A DNA stretch of 64,000 nt, from assembly GCA_947462815.1 (NCBI GenBank), contig CANHQR010000002.1:1-64000 (forward strand), in the 5' to 3' direction. A program made the translations under genes and the position numbers. How positions within the stretch are numbered: position 1 is the stretch's first letter; each line of letters opens with the position of its first letter. The notes beneath the pieces were generated by a model. That model was not told where the DNA came from. It did no database searches and was given only the letters and a program-made list of their open reading frames with translations. The stretch comes from Pseudobdellovibrionaceae bacterium (GTDB lineage: Bacteria > Bdellovibrionota > Bdellovibrionia > Bdellovibrionales > JAMPXM01). Of the stretch, positions 1 through 8,887 are shown piece by piece.

Positions 1-1018
1 GCTCATCGACTAAACTCATTCGGTCGATCGAGTGAATCAGGCCAAATCGCCCCGCGACAGTTTTCACTTTGTTACTTTGTAGATGTCCGATGAAATGCCA
101 CCGAGGTGGCGTCCGAAGCCGCGAAGACGACGGAGACGGAATTTTGAGCTCGTCCGAGTGCTGGCCTTGGTAACCCAAAGCCTGCGAGATCGCGAGGCGC
201 TCTTCGACTTTCACGACAGCCTCTTGAGCGTAGTTTTCACCAAACTCCCGAACTCCAGCTCGCTCGGCTTCGAGGACATCGACCAAAGGTTTAGTTTTGC
301 TGACTCCAATCCACTGCACGCTGTCTCGCGGGCGTCCCGCCACCTGACAAGCTCGAACAATGCGCTCCTCGATCGCCCGAGCCCGCTCCGCCATTCCCGT
401 GTCACGATAAGGAATGGCAAAAGCTCCTCGTGAGGACAGCTGAACCAAGAGACGATGGACCACATCCATGGGTAAGCCCACGACGTTATCGAAGGGACCT
501 TCAAAATGATCGACGAATGCGCTGGCAATTCCCTGAATGCCATAGCTGCCAGCTTTGTCTCGTCCCTCACCACTGAGAACGTAATCTCGAATTTGCAATG
601 GACTCAGCTCTCGAAAGAAAACCGTGGTGATCGCATGATCGCACAGAGTTTCGCCCGTGACCTCGTCATGAACGGCGACAGCCGACAGAACTTGATGAGA
701 TCGGCCCGAGAGTGAACTCAACATGCGTTGGGCCTCTTCATCCGACTTCGGCTTACCCAAGATCCGTTCGTCGAGGGCGACGACGGTGTCCGCGGTGAGG
801 ATCAACGCATCAGACGAATGTCCATGCTCCTGTCTCAATTTGATACAAGCTTCGACTTTATCGAGAGCCAAGCGCTCTATTCGACGCTGGAGATTCAGGT
901 TTTCGTCGGGAATTTCCGATATTTGTAGAGGGAGAACAGTGAAATCGTAGCCGTGTGCCATCATCAGCATACGGCGACGAGGTGACTGTGATGCGAGGAC
1001 GAGTTGGCGCTCGTTCAT
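1..1018 (-). CDS. Maf-like nucleotide pyrophosphatase fused to YggS/PLP-homeostasis-type protein (partial; continues past window start)
   Basis: Manual reverse-strand translation from ATG at 1018: MNERQLVLASQSPRRRMLMMAHGYDF...ILTADTVVALDERILGKPKSDEEAQRMLSSLSGRSHQVLSAVAV...GSYGIQGIASAFVDHFEGPFDNVVGLPM (Maf), continuing in frame to IEERIVRACQVAGRPRDSVQWIGVSKTKPLVDVLEAERAGVREFGENYAQE...PPRWHFIGHLQSNKVKTVAGRFGLIHSIDRMSLVDE (YggS). No stop before base 1, which explains its absence from the ORF track. Confidence 0.9.
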   Translation of the reverse strand, partial: MNERQLVLASQSPRRRMLMMAHGYDFTVLPLQISEIPDENLNLQRRIERLALDKVEACIKLRQEHGHSSDALILTADTVVALDERILGKPKSDEEAQRMLSSLSGRSHQVLSAVAVHDEVTGETLCDHAITTVFFRELSPLQIRDYVLSGEGRDKAGSYGIQGIASAFVDHFEGPFDNVVGLPMDVVHRLLVQLSSRGAFAIPYRDTGMAERARAIEERIVRACQVAGRPRDSVQWIGVSKTKPLVDVLEAERAGVREFGENYAQEAVVKVEERLAISQALGYQGQHSDELKIPSPSSSRLRTPPRWHFIGHLQSNKVKTVAGRFGLIHSIDRMSLVDE

Positions 1019-1047
1019 GCCTCACCTTACATCACGGAAGGTGCCGC

Positions 1048-1956
1048 GTGGGTAGTGTTTTGGACCCTTTAATTTGGATCCTGATTTTCGGGGGCTGTGC
1101 CTACTTTTTCGTCTCGGCGCTCATGGCGCGCGACGAGGGGATGTCGGCGCTTTCCTGGGCCTCCGGTACCACACCCACTCGGTCTAAATCGCCCATCATC
1201 GAATTTTCACGTCCGCTCGTGCACCAGTTCACCCTCCAGTATGCCGTTCGTATAAAAAACAAAAAGTGGCGCAAGCGGATGGAGTACCAACTCGTCACGG
1301 CGGGCATGACCTCGGAGCTGAACGTCGATGAGTACATCGGCCTAAAGCTCTTCTGGGGCGTCCTCATGCCGGTGATTCTGGTTGTCCTCAACTTTGCTTT
1401 GAGTCTGGGCTTCAACCCGGCGATGGTGCTCATCGGCGCCGTTGTTGTGGGTTGGTGGATGCCGGACCTGCACGCGACGAAAATGCGCAACACTCGACAA
1501 GGAGCAATCCGGCTCGAGTTGCCCTTCTTTATCGACCTCATGGCACTTTCTATGGAAGCCGGTCTAGATTTCCAAGGCGCCATTCAGCGGATCATCGAAA
1601 AGGCGGATCGCAACTCCACATTCGCGGACGAGCTTCAACAAGTACTTCGCGACATTACACTCGGCGCCTCACGCGCCGAGGCCCTGCGCAATCTGTCTTA
1701 TCGCTGCGACCTCAACGAAGTGAACTCCTTGGTGAACGTGATCATTGACGCGGACTCGACCGGAGCAAGCGTGGCCAAAGTATTGAAAGATCAGTCGGAG
1801 CAAATGCGGCTCGAGCGTTTCGTACGGGCCGAAAAAGAAGGTGCTAAGGCCTCACAGAAAATTCTCATTCCCTTGGTTCTCTTTATTCTCCCCGCGGTTT
1901 TCATCATGGTGATGGCACCTGTGGCCCTCCAGTTCATGTACGGGGGAGGCAACTGA
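1048..1956 (+). CDS. tadC: Type II secretion system F family protein, TadC-like
   Basis: Likely GTG start at 1048 (track ORF begins at 955). Residues LPFFIDLMALSMEAGLDFQGAIQRIIEK...LRDITLGASRAEALRNLSYRCDLNEVNSLVNVIIDADSTGASVAKVLKDQSEQMR plus hydrophobic segments typical of TadC. Confidence 0.82.
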   Translation: MGSVLDPLIWILIFGGCAYFFVSALMARDEGMSALSWASGTTPTRSKSPIIEFSRPLVHQFTLQYAVRIKNKKWRKRMEYQLVTAGMTSELNVDEYIGLKLFWGVLMPVILVVLNFALSLGFNPAMVLIGAVVVGWWMPDLHATKMRNTRQGAIRLELPFFIDLMALSMEAGLDFQGAIQRIIEKADRNSTFADELQQVLRDITLGASRAEALRNLSYRCDLNEVNSLVNVIIDADSTGASVAKVLKDQSEQMRLERFVRAEKEGAKASQKILIPLVLFILPAVFIMVMAPVALQFMYGGGN

Positions 1957-2339
1957 TGATGCGGCTACTGACACAACAAGGTCAGATGATCGCTGAGCAC
2001 GTCGAAGTTGCTGAGACCATGCTGAGTCGCATGCAGGGTTTACTCGGGCGCCGCGAGCTTCCCGCGCGACACGCGTTGTGGATTCATCGATGCAATTCGA
2101 TTCACACTTTCTTTATGAAGTTTTCCATCGATGTACTGTTTGTCGATCGTGCTCTCGCTGTCGTGGGCATTCGACGAGATTTGCCCGCATGGCGTATCAC
2201 CTTTCCGATTCAAAATGCCGACAGCGTCTTTGAACTTCCCGCAGGAAGCCTCAGTGATGTGGTCAAGATCGGCGACCGTTTGCAACTCGTCGAATTGGGA
2301 TCCGTTGACTCTCAAGCGACTATTGCGGAGGAGATTTAA
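1956..2339 (+). CDS. DUF192 family protein
   Basis: MQGLLGRRELPARHALWIHRCNSIHTFFMKFSIDVLFVDRALAVVGI...VFELPAGSL is the DUF192 signature; overlaps the tadC stop. Confidence 0.85.
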   Translation: MMRLLTQQGQMIAEHVEVAETMLSRMQGLLGRRELPARHALWIHRCNSIHTFFMKFSIDVLFVDRALAVVGIRRDLPAWRITFPIQNADSVFELPAGSLSDVVKIGDRLQLVELGSVDSQATIAEEI

Positions 2340-4037
2340 ATGGCCTCGAGCGCTTGGGCAATTCGCATCCTCACCGGACCTCAGGCCGGACAAATCGTAC
2401 CGCTCGACCTTGGCTACAACATCGTCGGCCGAAGCCCAAGCTGTAAGGTGAAGGTGGCGTCGCATGGCGTCTCCAAGGAGCACGCGACCGTTCTCGTAAC
2501 AGAGGACGGAAAGCTTTTGATCACCGACATGAAGTCGCGTAACGGCACTTTCGTCAACGGGCTGCGCGTGCAGAATCAACGTCTGGGTACCGGCGACAAA
2601 ATCTCGTTTCACGAGGTTGTTTGTGACATTCTTAAGCTTCCACCCGGATATGATCCACGCTTTCGCCAGAACAGTCCGCTTCCCGCATGGGCCGGAAATT
2701 TAGCTCTTCAAGGTCAGCCTGCGCTGGAACCCGGGCCCAGCTTCGATCCAGGCTATGGCGCGGCTCCGCAGTACGCCGGTGATCTCAATGCTTCTGCTCA
2801 GCTCGGCGTTGCCGCCGCGCCGGAAGCCTCAATTTCGGCCGGGGCCGTCATTCGACCCTCCACAGGAAATGTCATCGTTGATCTTTGGGAGAACCTGAAA
2901 CTTTACGTCGAACATGTCGCAATGCCCGGAATCTACATGCTCGTTCAGAAAATGAGCTTCCGCCAAGGCCTGCTCCTGTTCGTTGCCGCTTACGTGATTC
3001 TTGTAACCATGATCGCAACCATTCCGATGGTGCGCATGACTCAAAACTCCATCAAACTCGAATCCACACGTCGCGCGAAAACAATTGCGAGAAACCTCGC
3101 CGCCATAAATCGTCAGGCTATTCTCGAGCGTCGCGACGAAGTGATCAGCGTACGACTGGGCGAACTTGAAGAAGGCGTTTCCAACGTTTTGATTCTGTCC
3201 GCAGATGGAACCATCATGGCACCGGCCAACAAGCGCGGTGAATTTTCTAAGCTACCGTTCGTCAACCAAGCCCGCCAAGAGGCTCGTGAGTCCGAAGGAT
3301 CAATCAGCACCAGCGAGTTTGGTGTCGCAGTTCCCATTCTCAAATACAATCCCGATACGGGCTCGCAAGAGGCCGTGGCCTACTCAATCGTCCTCTACGA
3401 TATGGGCCAAATGGCGATGAAGGGGAATCAGATCCTCGCGCTGTTCATGCAAATCTTTATGCTCGCGACTTTGATTGGCGGTCTGCTGTATTTCTTCTTG
3501 GTTCGCGTTGTCGAGCACCCGCTTCACATCCTGGGCTTGCAGCTCGACGATGCTTTGCGCGAAGGTCGAGATGATTTGTCAACGCCCTACAACTTTCCGC
3601 AACTCGAAAAACTGGTCGCCAACGTTAACTCAGCTCTGACTCGAGCAGCGAATGGCGGAGGCCCCAGCTCAGGCGGCGGTGCGGCCTCTCTGAACCGAGA
3701 TGCCGAGGCGATCAACATCGTTCGCATGTTGCCGATCCCTGCGATCAGCATCAACGGTCTCGATGATCGAATCATCACTACCAATGCTTTCTTCGACTCT
3801 CTGATAGGCGGCGGAATGAATCTCACCAATCGTCCGGTAACCGACATTCCTGACGCCGCCCTCAAGCAACAGCTCGCGGACCTCATTCCACAAATGCGAG
3901 CGCAGTTGGGTCAAATCGCATTCGGAGAATTGCCATTTGGCGGCGAAATTTATGAGATCAATGGGCAAAGCCTCATGGGCTCCGCCACGGATCCAGCATG
4001 GTTTCTGATCACGATCCATAAGAAGGAGGGAGGCTAA
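2340..4037 (+). CDS. N-terminal FHA domain protein with transmembrane/extracytoplasmic sensor-like region
   Basis: FHA: YNIVGRSPSCKVKVASHGVSKEHATVLVTEDGKLLITDMKSRNGTFVNG; hydrophobic TM segments around FRQGLLLFVAAYVILVTMIATIPM and ILALFMQIFMLATLIGGLLYFFLV. Confidence 0.8.
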   Translation: MASSAWAIRILTGPQAGQIVPLDLGYNIVGRSPSCKVKVASHGVSKEHATVLVTEDGKLLITDMKSRNGTFVNGLRVQNQRLGTGDKISFHEVVCDILKLPPGYDPRFRQNSPLPAWAGNLALQGQPALEPGPSFDPGYGAAPQYAGDLNASAQLGVAAAPEASISAGAVIRPSTGNVIVDLWENLKLYVEHVAMPGIYMLVQKMSFRQGLLLFVAAYVILVTMIATIPMVRMTQNSIKLESTRRAKTIARNLAAINRQAILERRDEVISVRLGELEEGVSNVLILSADGTIMAPANKRGEFSKLPFVNQARQEARESEGSISTSEFGVAVPILKYNPDTGSQEAVAYSIVLYDMGQMAMKGNQILALFMQIFMLATLIGGLLYFFLVRVVEHPLHILGLQLDDALREGRDDLSTPYNFPQLEKLVANVNSALTRAANGGGPSSGGGAASLNRDAEAINIVRMLPIPAISINGLDDRIITTNAFFDSLIGGGMNLTNRPVTDIPDAALKQQLADLIPQMRAQLGQIAFGELPFGGEIYEINGQSLMGSATDPAWFLITIHKKEGG

Positions 4038-4043
4038 GCCTAG

Positions 4044-5141
4044 GTGTCGGCAGCTCCAGCGCTCCCGCGTACGGGATTTAAGTTTACCGTATCGATTCGT
4101 ACCGGCCCAGACGCCGGTGCCATGTATCAGCTTTTGCCACCTCGGGTGACGATTGGTCGGGACCCGCAATGCAACATTCCTTTGCGCGATCCAAAGGTGA
4201 GCCGCCAAGCCGCTCTCATCGAATTCACCCCCGAACGAATCACAGTCCAAGACATCAGCAACCGCGGCACGCTGTTTGTGAATAATCAAAATGTGGTGAG
4301 CCAATCCATCAAGGGTGGCGACGTCATTCGGGTCGGTGATTCTGAGTTCGCATTTGTCGTCGAGGCCATTCAACTTCCTCCTGTTCCCAGTCATGTCCCC
4401 GCAATTTCACAAAATCCGGGGCTATCGCACAGTCCATCCTTCGATCAAATGCCGGCCATTGTGGATCCAGCTGCGACAAGATCTCAACTTCCGATGCAAT
4501 CCAATCCGAGCGCTCCTCCGTCTCTCGCTCAACCTTCCTCGTCAGCAGCCAAAGGGCGACCCCAATTTCAGTATGGTGGAGCCGCCGCGACCCAAAAGAA
4601 GTCCAATCGACCCCTCCTGTACGGAGGGCTAGGACTTGTCGTCCTCGTCGCAATCCTCGCCATGTCAGAAGATCCAGCAAAAAAGGATCCAGACAAAGGG
4701 CTAAAGCCAGTGTCCGAGATTGAGAAGGAAATCGCAGATACCGAAAAGCTGATTGGAGAGTTCAAAGCCAAAAAGACTTTCAAAAACGATGAGGAGCGAA
4801 CTCGGTACGAAGAGGCCCAGCGACACTATCTGGAGGGCTTCCGCGACTATCAAAAGGGCAATTACCCACGTGCGATCAGTTCGCTGGGAACAGCCCTCGC
4901 GATTGATTCGAGTCACCAGCTCGCGCGTCGTTACAAGAGTCTTGCGGAGAAGCGACGTGATGAACATATCAACTCGCTACTTCTGGAAGGACGCAAATAT
5001 ATGGACAAAGCCATGTTCAGCCGCTGTGTGGCGGCTTACGACAAGGCTCTATTACTGATGCCCAACCGGGACGATATCCGCTTCAAACAAGCGGATCTCA
5101 ATCGTCGCCAATGTAAAGTCAGGCTGGAGGATCGTTTCTAA
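4044..5141 (+). CDS. FHA domain protein with TM segment and TPR-like C-terminus
   Basis: GTG start; VTIGRDPQCNIPLRDPKVSRQAALIEFTPERITVQDISNRGTLFVNN; TM LLYGGLGLVVLVAILAMS; TPR-like YLEGFRDYQKGNYPRAISSLGTALAIDSS. Confidence 0.78.
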   Translation: MSAAPALPRTGFKFTVSIRTGPDAGAMYQLLPPRVTIGRDPQCNIPLRDPKVSRQAALIEFTPERITVQDISNRGTLFVNNQNVVSQSIKGGDVIRVGDSEFAFVVEAIQLPPVPSHVPAISQNPGLSHSPSFDQMPAIVDPAATRSQLPMQSNPSAPPSLAQPSSSAAKGRPQFQYGGAAATQKKSNRPLLYGGLGLVVLVAILAMSEDPAKKDPDKGLKPVSEIEKEIADTEKLIGEFKAKKTFKNDEERTRYEEAQRHYLEGFRDYQKGNYPRAISSLGTALAIDSSHQLARRYKSLAEKRRDEHINSLLLEGRKYMDKAMFSRCVAAYDKALLLMPNRDDIRFKQADLNRRQCKVRLEDRF

Positions 5142-5142
5142 G

Positions 5143-7254
5143 ATGGCGGTCATTCGGGTTTTGCTCTACGGCAAGGAAGTGAATGTAGTTCCGATGGAAG
5201 CGGGGCGCTCCTATGTCTTTGGCCGGGGCGAGGACTGCGACGTCGTTCTCGAAGAGAGACCGGGAATCTCGAGACAACACTTCAAAGTCAGCGAAGCCAA
5301 TGGTCAGTGGGTGGCGCAGGTCATCTCAAAATTTGGCGACTTGATTGTCGCCGGTCAGTCTTCGGCACAAGTGGATCTCACGCATGGTGCGGTATTCCGG
5401 ATCAACGACTATCAGTTTAAATTCGACGAACACGATGACGTCGCTCTGCCCGCAGCCGCTGGAGCCGAGGGACTGAGTCAGGCTTCGCCGGCAACAGGAC
5501 GCGGCGGCACACACTTTGATGCGGCCAATGAATCAGCCCAAGACGACTTGGACTCCGGACACGAGAGCGCGGAGATGATCTCTCGTCCTCCCGTCGTCAG
5601 GTCGCCTCGCTCGCAAGTCACGCTATCTGTCGTGCCTCAAGGCGCTGAATCTGGATCGCCCGCAGCTCCCATCGATTTCGAAGGCAACGAAGACGCAACG
5701 GCCGTCGGACAAGTCGCGATGATTCGACCTTCACTTAGAATTGTGAAGTCCGGCGAACCCGAGACTCGAATCGAGCTCGACGGACGCAAGTGGATCGCTG
5801 GTCGCGAGGAGACATGCGAAATTTTTTTGGCGGATCGGAAAGCGAGTCGCCGACAGTTCGAGATCAACTCAACGCCTGAAGGCTACTTTATCACAGACCT
5901 GGGAAGCGCGAACGGCACCGTCCTCAATGGTGAAGCTCTCGTTCCCAACCAACCGCAACTTTTGCAGAGCGGTGACATCATTTCCGTACAGAGCCTGATC
6001 ATTCATTTTGAATTGAGAGATCCGGGCTTCGAAAAGCGACTGGTGAACATCAATCCCGAAGTCCTCGCTCCGCCCTCGGTTCCCCCGGCGCCCCGCTTTG
6101 AAATCATCAACTACCCAGGTCCTGTCGGGAACGGCGGCGCTGTGCGTGTCGATCCGATGGGAGGATCTCCTTGGGATCAGGCTCGCGACGTCGCTGAAGC
6201 CGAAAAGAAGAAAAAGAATCTTCGCATCATACTCATTGCTGTCGTCATCGCGGTCATCGCGATCGTTTTCCTTCAGGACGATGCTCCCAAAAATACAGCG
6301 CCGGTCCGCCAGGACGCCTTCACACTTCTTCCGGAGGCCAAACAAAAAGAGGTCAAGGATCTCTATGCGATCGCGCACAACCTCTTCATTCAAGGCAAAG
6401 TTGAAGGAGCCTTCGTTGAGCTTGAAAAGCTGCACAAGATCATTCCGGACGGCTATAAGAACTCCCGCGTGATGATGGAAGAAGTCATCAAGCAACGCGA
6501 AACTGCCGAACGCCTACGTCTCCAAGAAGAAGAACGACGACAAGTCGAAGAACAAAATCGAATTATTGCTCGAAATATAGAAGACTGCTCGAAGCTCGCC
6601 TCCACGACCTTCTCAGTGGACGAAATTCGCAGCTGCTTGAGTGCCGCCATCGAGCGTGATCCCAGCAACGGCAGCATTCAGGACTTGATTGCGCGCGTTC
6701 AGAAGCGCGCAGCGGACAAAGCCACGAAAGACGAAGAAACTCGGGTCTATAACGAGAAGGTCTCTAAAGGCCGTGTCATGCATCAAGATGCCGTCAGGCT
6801 TCATCGCCAGGAAAACTGGTTTGGAGCTTTAGATGCCTACGAAGCCCATATCAAAAGCGAGTGGCCTGATCCGAACAGACTCAAAGCGCGTTCAAAACGC
6901 GGCATCGCGGATATTCGCCGCTTCCTCGACCGCAAAGTCGATGAAATGCTGGTGGCTGCGGAAGCCGCCTGGAACGCCAAGAACTATCGGGATGCCATAA
7001 TCGCCGCGCAAGCGGCAAAGAACTTTGATCCAACTTCGATGAAAGCTGCGGAATTCTTGGGTAAGGCACGACGCGAACTCAATTCGATTCTCAAAGTCGA
7101 GTACGAAACAGCTGTGCTTTACGAAGGCGTTGGGCGACTTGAGGAAGCCATCCGCACCTGGAAGACAATCGAGGAAAAAGATACTCCCGAGGGAGAGTAC
7201 GGTCGGAAGTCACGCAGCAAACTCCGCAACTACTCAGATCCGACAAAGAAGTAA
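5143..7254 (+). CDS. Double-FHA, single-TM, TPR-like protein
   Basis: First FHA VFGRGEDCDVVLEERPGISRQHFKV; second FHA IAGREETCEIFLADRKASRRQFEINSTPEGYFITDLGSANGTVLNG; TM LRIILIAVVIAVIAIVFLQ; helical repeats toward C-terminus. Confidence 0.8.
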   Translation: MAVIRVLLYGKEVNVVPMEAGRSYVFGRGEDCDVVLEERPGISRQHFKVSEANGQWVAQVISKFGDLIVAGQSSAQVDLTHGAVFRINDYQFKFDEHDDVALPAAAGAEGLSQASPATGRGGTHFDAANESAQDDLDSGHESAEMISRPPVVRSPRSQVTLSVVPQGAESGSPAAPIDFEGNEDATAVGQVAMIRPSLRIVKSGEPETRIELDGRKWIAGREETCEIFLADRKASRRQFEINSTPEGYFITDLGSANGTVLNGEALVPNQPQLLQSGDIISVQSLIIHFELRDPGFEKRLVNINPEVLAPPSVPPAPRFEIINYPGPVGNGGAVRVDPMGGSPWDQARDVAEAEKKKKNLRIILIAVVIAVIAIVFLQDDAPKNTAPVRQDAFTLLPEAKQKEVKDLYAIAHNLFIQGKVEGAFVELEKLHKIIPDGYKNSRVMMEEVIKQRETAERLRLQEEERRQVEEQNRIIARNIEDCSKLASTTFSVDEIRSCLSAAIERDPSNGSIQDLIARVQKRAADKATKDEETRVYNEKVSKGRVMHQDAVRLHRQENWFGALDAYEAHIKSEWPDPNRLKARSKRGIADIRRFLDRKVDEMLVAAEAAWNAKNYRDAIIAAQAAKNFDPTSMKAAEFLGKARRELNSILKVEYETAVLYEGVGRLEEAIRTWKTIEEKDTPEGEYGRKSRSKLRNYSDPTKK

Positions 7255-7256
7255 AA

Positions 7257-7997
7257 ATGAATCTTAAGTTTGAGAGTCGGCCTGTCGCCGGACAAGATCA
7301 GCGACCCACACCTGAAATCGCCCTCGATCGCGATCTCAATGCGATCGTCGTTGCATTTCCCTGGGGCCCGCGCGAAGCCGCCCAACGTGCGATACAACGC
7401 ATCTTTGAGTATTTGCGCTTTACTCGCCAAGATCGAGAGGCCACCTCCCCGCTCCCAAAGCTCACGTGCCTGTCGGATGCAGGCAATGCCGTTCGAACGG
7501 CGCTTGAATTGGCGAATAGCAGTATCTTCCGCGAGGAAAACCGCGAAGAGTATCTCAGCGGTCTCGAGATTTTTGTCGCGACCCTCGATGAAACGGAGTT
7601 TTGTTGGGCACAAGTTGGAGGCCCTCAGGTCTTCCTTGCGCGGGGCGAACAGTATCTCCAGCCCATTGGTGCGCAAATGGACTTGGCTTTTGACCTGCAA
7701 CCCGCGCATAAGGCGCCGCTTCCCATTTTGCCGAATCGCTTGGTCGGCCTCGATCAGAGCGTGATGGTGGATGTACGCAGTTTTCGTGCGCGCCCTGAAG
7801 ATAAAATCATTCTCCTGGCACACTCCTGCCCTCCGCCCCAGGTCTATACAGCGAATTCCCGCGATCTTTCGGATGACCTCAAGTCGGGTCATAGCCTCAT
7901 TCAAAAAATTGCAGCAGCAGACCCCCATCGTGCCTTCTGGTTTGGGCAGATTAGTATCGAGGCGACAGACGCTGAGCGCGAGGCCCTGTCGCTATGA
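7257..7997 (+). CDS. PP2C-like protein lacking catalytic motifs (candidate pseudophosphatase)
   Basis: LEIFVATLDETEFCWAQVGGPQVFLARGEQYLQPIG and NRLVGLDQSVMVDVRSFRARPEDKIILLAHSC align by eye with GTTLVSALRLDTTLYFANVGDSRAYLFAQDRLFQLTEDH and TRSVGFEREVQVDVLERPVQAGDLYLMCSDGL of the PP2C at 44762-45514. Confidence 0.55.
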   Translation: MNLKFESRPVAGQDQRPTPEIALDRDLNAIVVAFPWGPREAAQRAIQRIFEYLRFTRQDREATSPLPKLTCLSDAGNAVRTALELANSSIFREENREEYLSGLEIFVATLDETEFCWAQVGGPQVFLARGEQYLQPIGAQMDLAFDLQPAHKAPLPILPNRLVGLDQSVMVDVRSFRARPEDKIILLAHSCPPPQVYTANSRDLSDDLKSGHSLIQKIAAADPHRAFWFGQISIEATDAEREALSL

Positions 7998-8887
7998 TTC
8001 GGAAACATGATCAACAATCTCGCATCCCAACTCCACCAACCCTGGTCACCGAGTTCACGGCACCTGCATCTCATCCTGCATTTGCTGGTGCTCTTGAAGT
8101 GAACTTATTCCGAAATGAGAAAGTCTGCGGAATGAATTGCCCGCATTGCAGTCTCGGCGAAACGACTCTTCGCCTCGCGCGCCTTAAACGTGAACTCATC
8201 CCGGTGAATTCCCAGGATGTGGTGAGCAAGGTGCGAGCCGAGTTGGTTCGCCGCGAACTCAATGGCGGACCTTGGCCTCGAATGCTGATTTCGGGTCGCG
8301 GGGAACCTACACTCGCTCCGGATTTTACAGACGCGATCAAGCAGATCATTCAGGCTCGTCATGAAATTGCCCCTGGAACAGAGGTCGAAGTCCTCACCAA
8401 CGGCGAACGACTGAGTGATCGCGACATACTGGAGGCTCTTCGCCAAGTGGATCGCGCGTGGTTGAAACTGGATGTGGGAACTGAGCTCGGCCTGAAGCGT
8501 TTCTCCAAGCCCTTGTCGCGAATCACCCTGGAGATCTTATTGGGCCATGCACGCAAGATCGATAAACTCGGTGTCGTAAGCACTTTCCTCGGCGGCGCTC
8601 GGGGCAACATTCACGAGTTTGATGAATGGCTTGAGAACGTGAGCCTCTTGTCACCCCAGCAGGTCATCATGACGAATGGACGCTTGCGAAATTCGGGGGA
8701 CATTTTGGACGCCAAGTTGGCGAGCACAGAGCCCGCAGAGCTTGTTGAGCTCACCGAGGACGAACTGTTCTCTTTAGCGCATCGCTTTGAGCGAAAACTG
8801 AAGCAAAAGCCCTTAGTCTCATTTGACGTTCGAAGCTTGAGCACTTCGGAGCCAACGACGTTCGAGCTGTATACGAAGGCTCGCTAA
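7994..8887 (+). CDS. Radical SAM domain protein
   Basis: CGMNCPHC (CxxxCxxC) preceded by EVNLFRNEKV, then MLISGRGEPTLAPDF. Confidence 0.78.
   Translation: MIRKHDQQSRIPTPPTLVTEFTAPASHPAFAGALEVNLFRNEKVCGMNCPHCSLGETTLRLARLKRELIPVNSQDVVSKVRAELVRRELNGGPWPRMLISGRGEPTLAPDFTDAIKQIIQARHEIAPGTEVEVLTNGERLSDRDILEALRQVDRAWLKLDVGTELGLKRFSKPLSRITLEILLGHARKIDKLGVVSTFLGGARGNIHEFDEWLENVSLLSPQQVIMTNGRLRNSGDILDAKLASTEPAELVELTEDELFSLAHRFERKLKQKPLVSFDVRSLSTSEPTTFELYTKAR

Noticed and set aside
211-573. 120-aa minus ORF and 83..433 plus ORF in the track
   Set aside because: Both are shadow frames of the Maf-YggS gene, which has strong family motifs in another frame.
2040-2612. 190-aa minus ORF antisense to DUF192/FHA genes
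   Set aside because: It overlaps two well-supported plus genes; composition is typical of a reverse-complement shadow frame.
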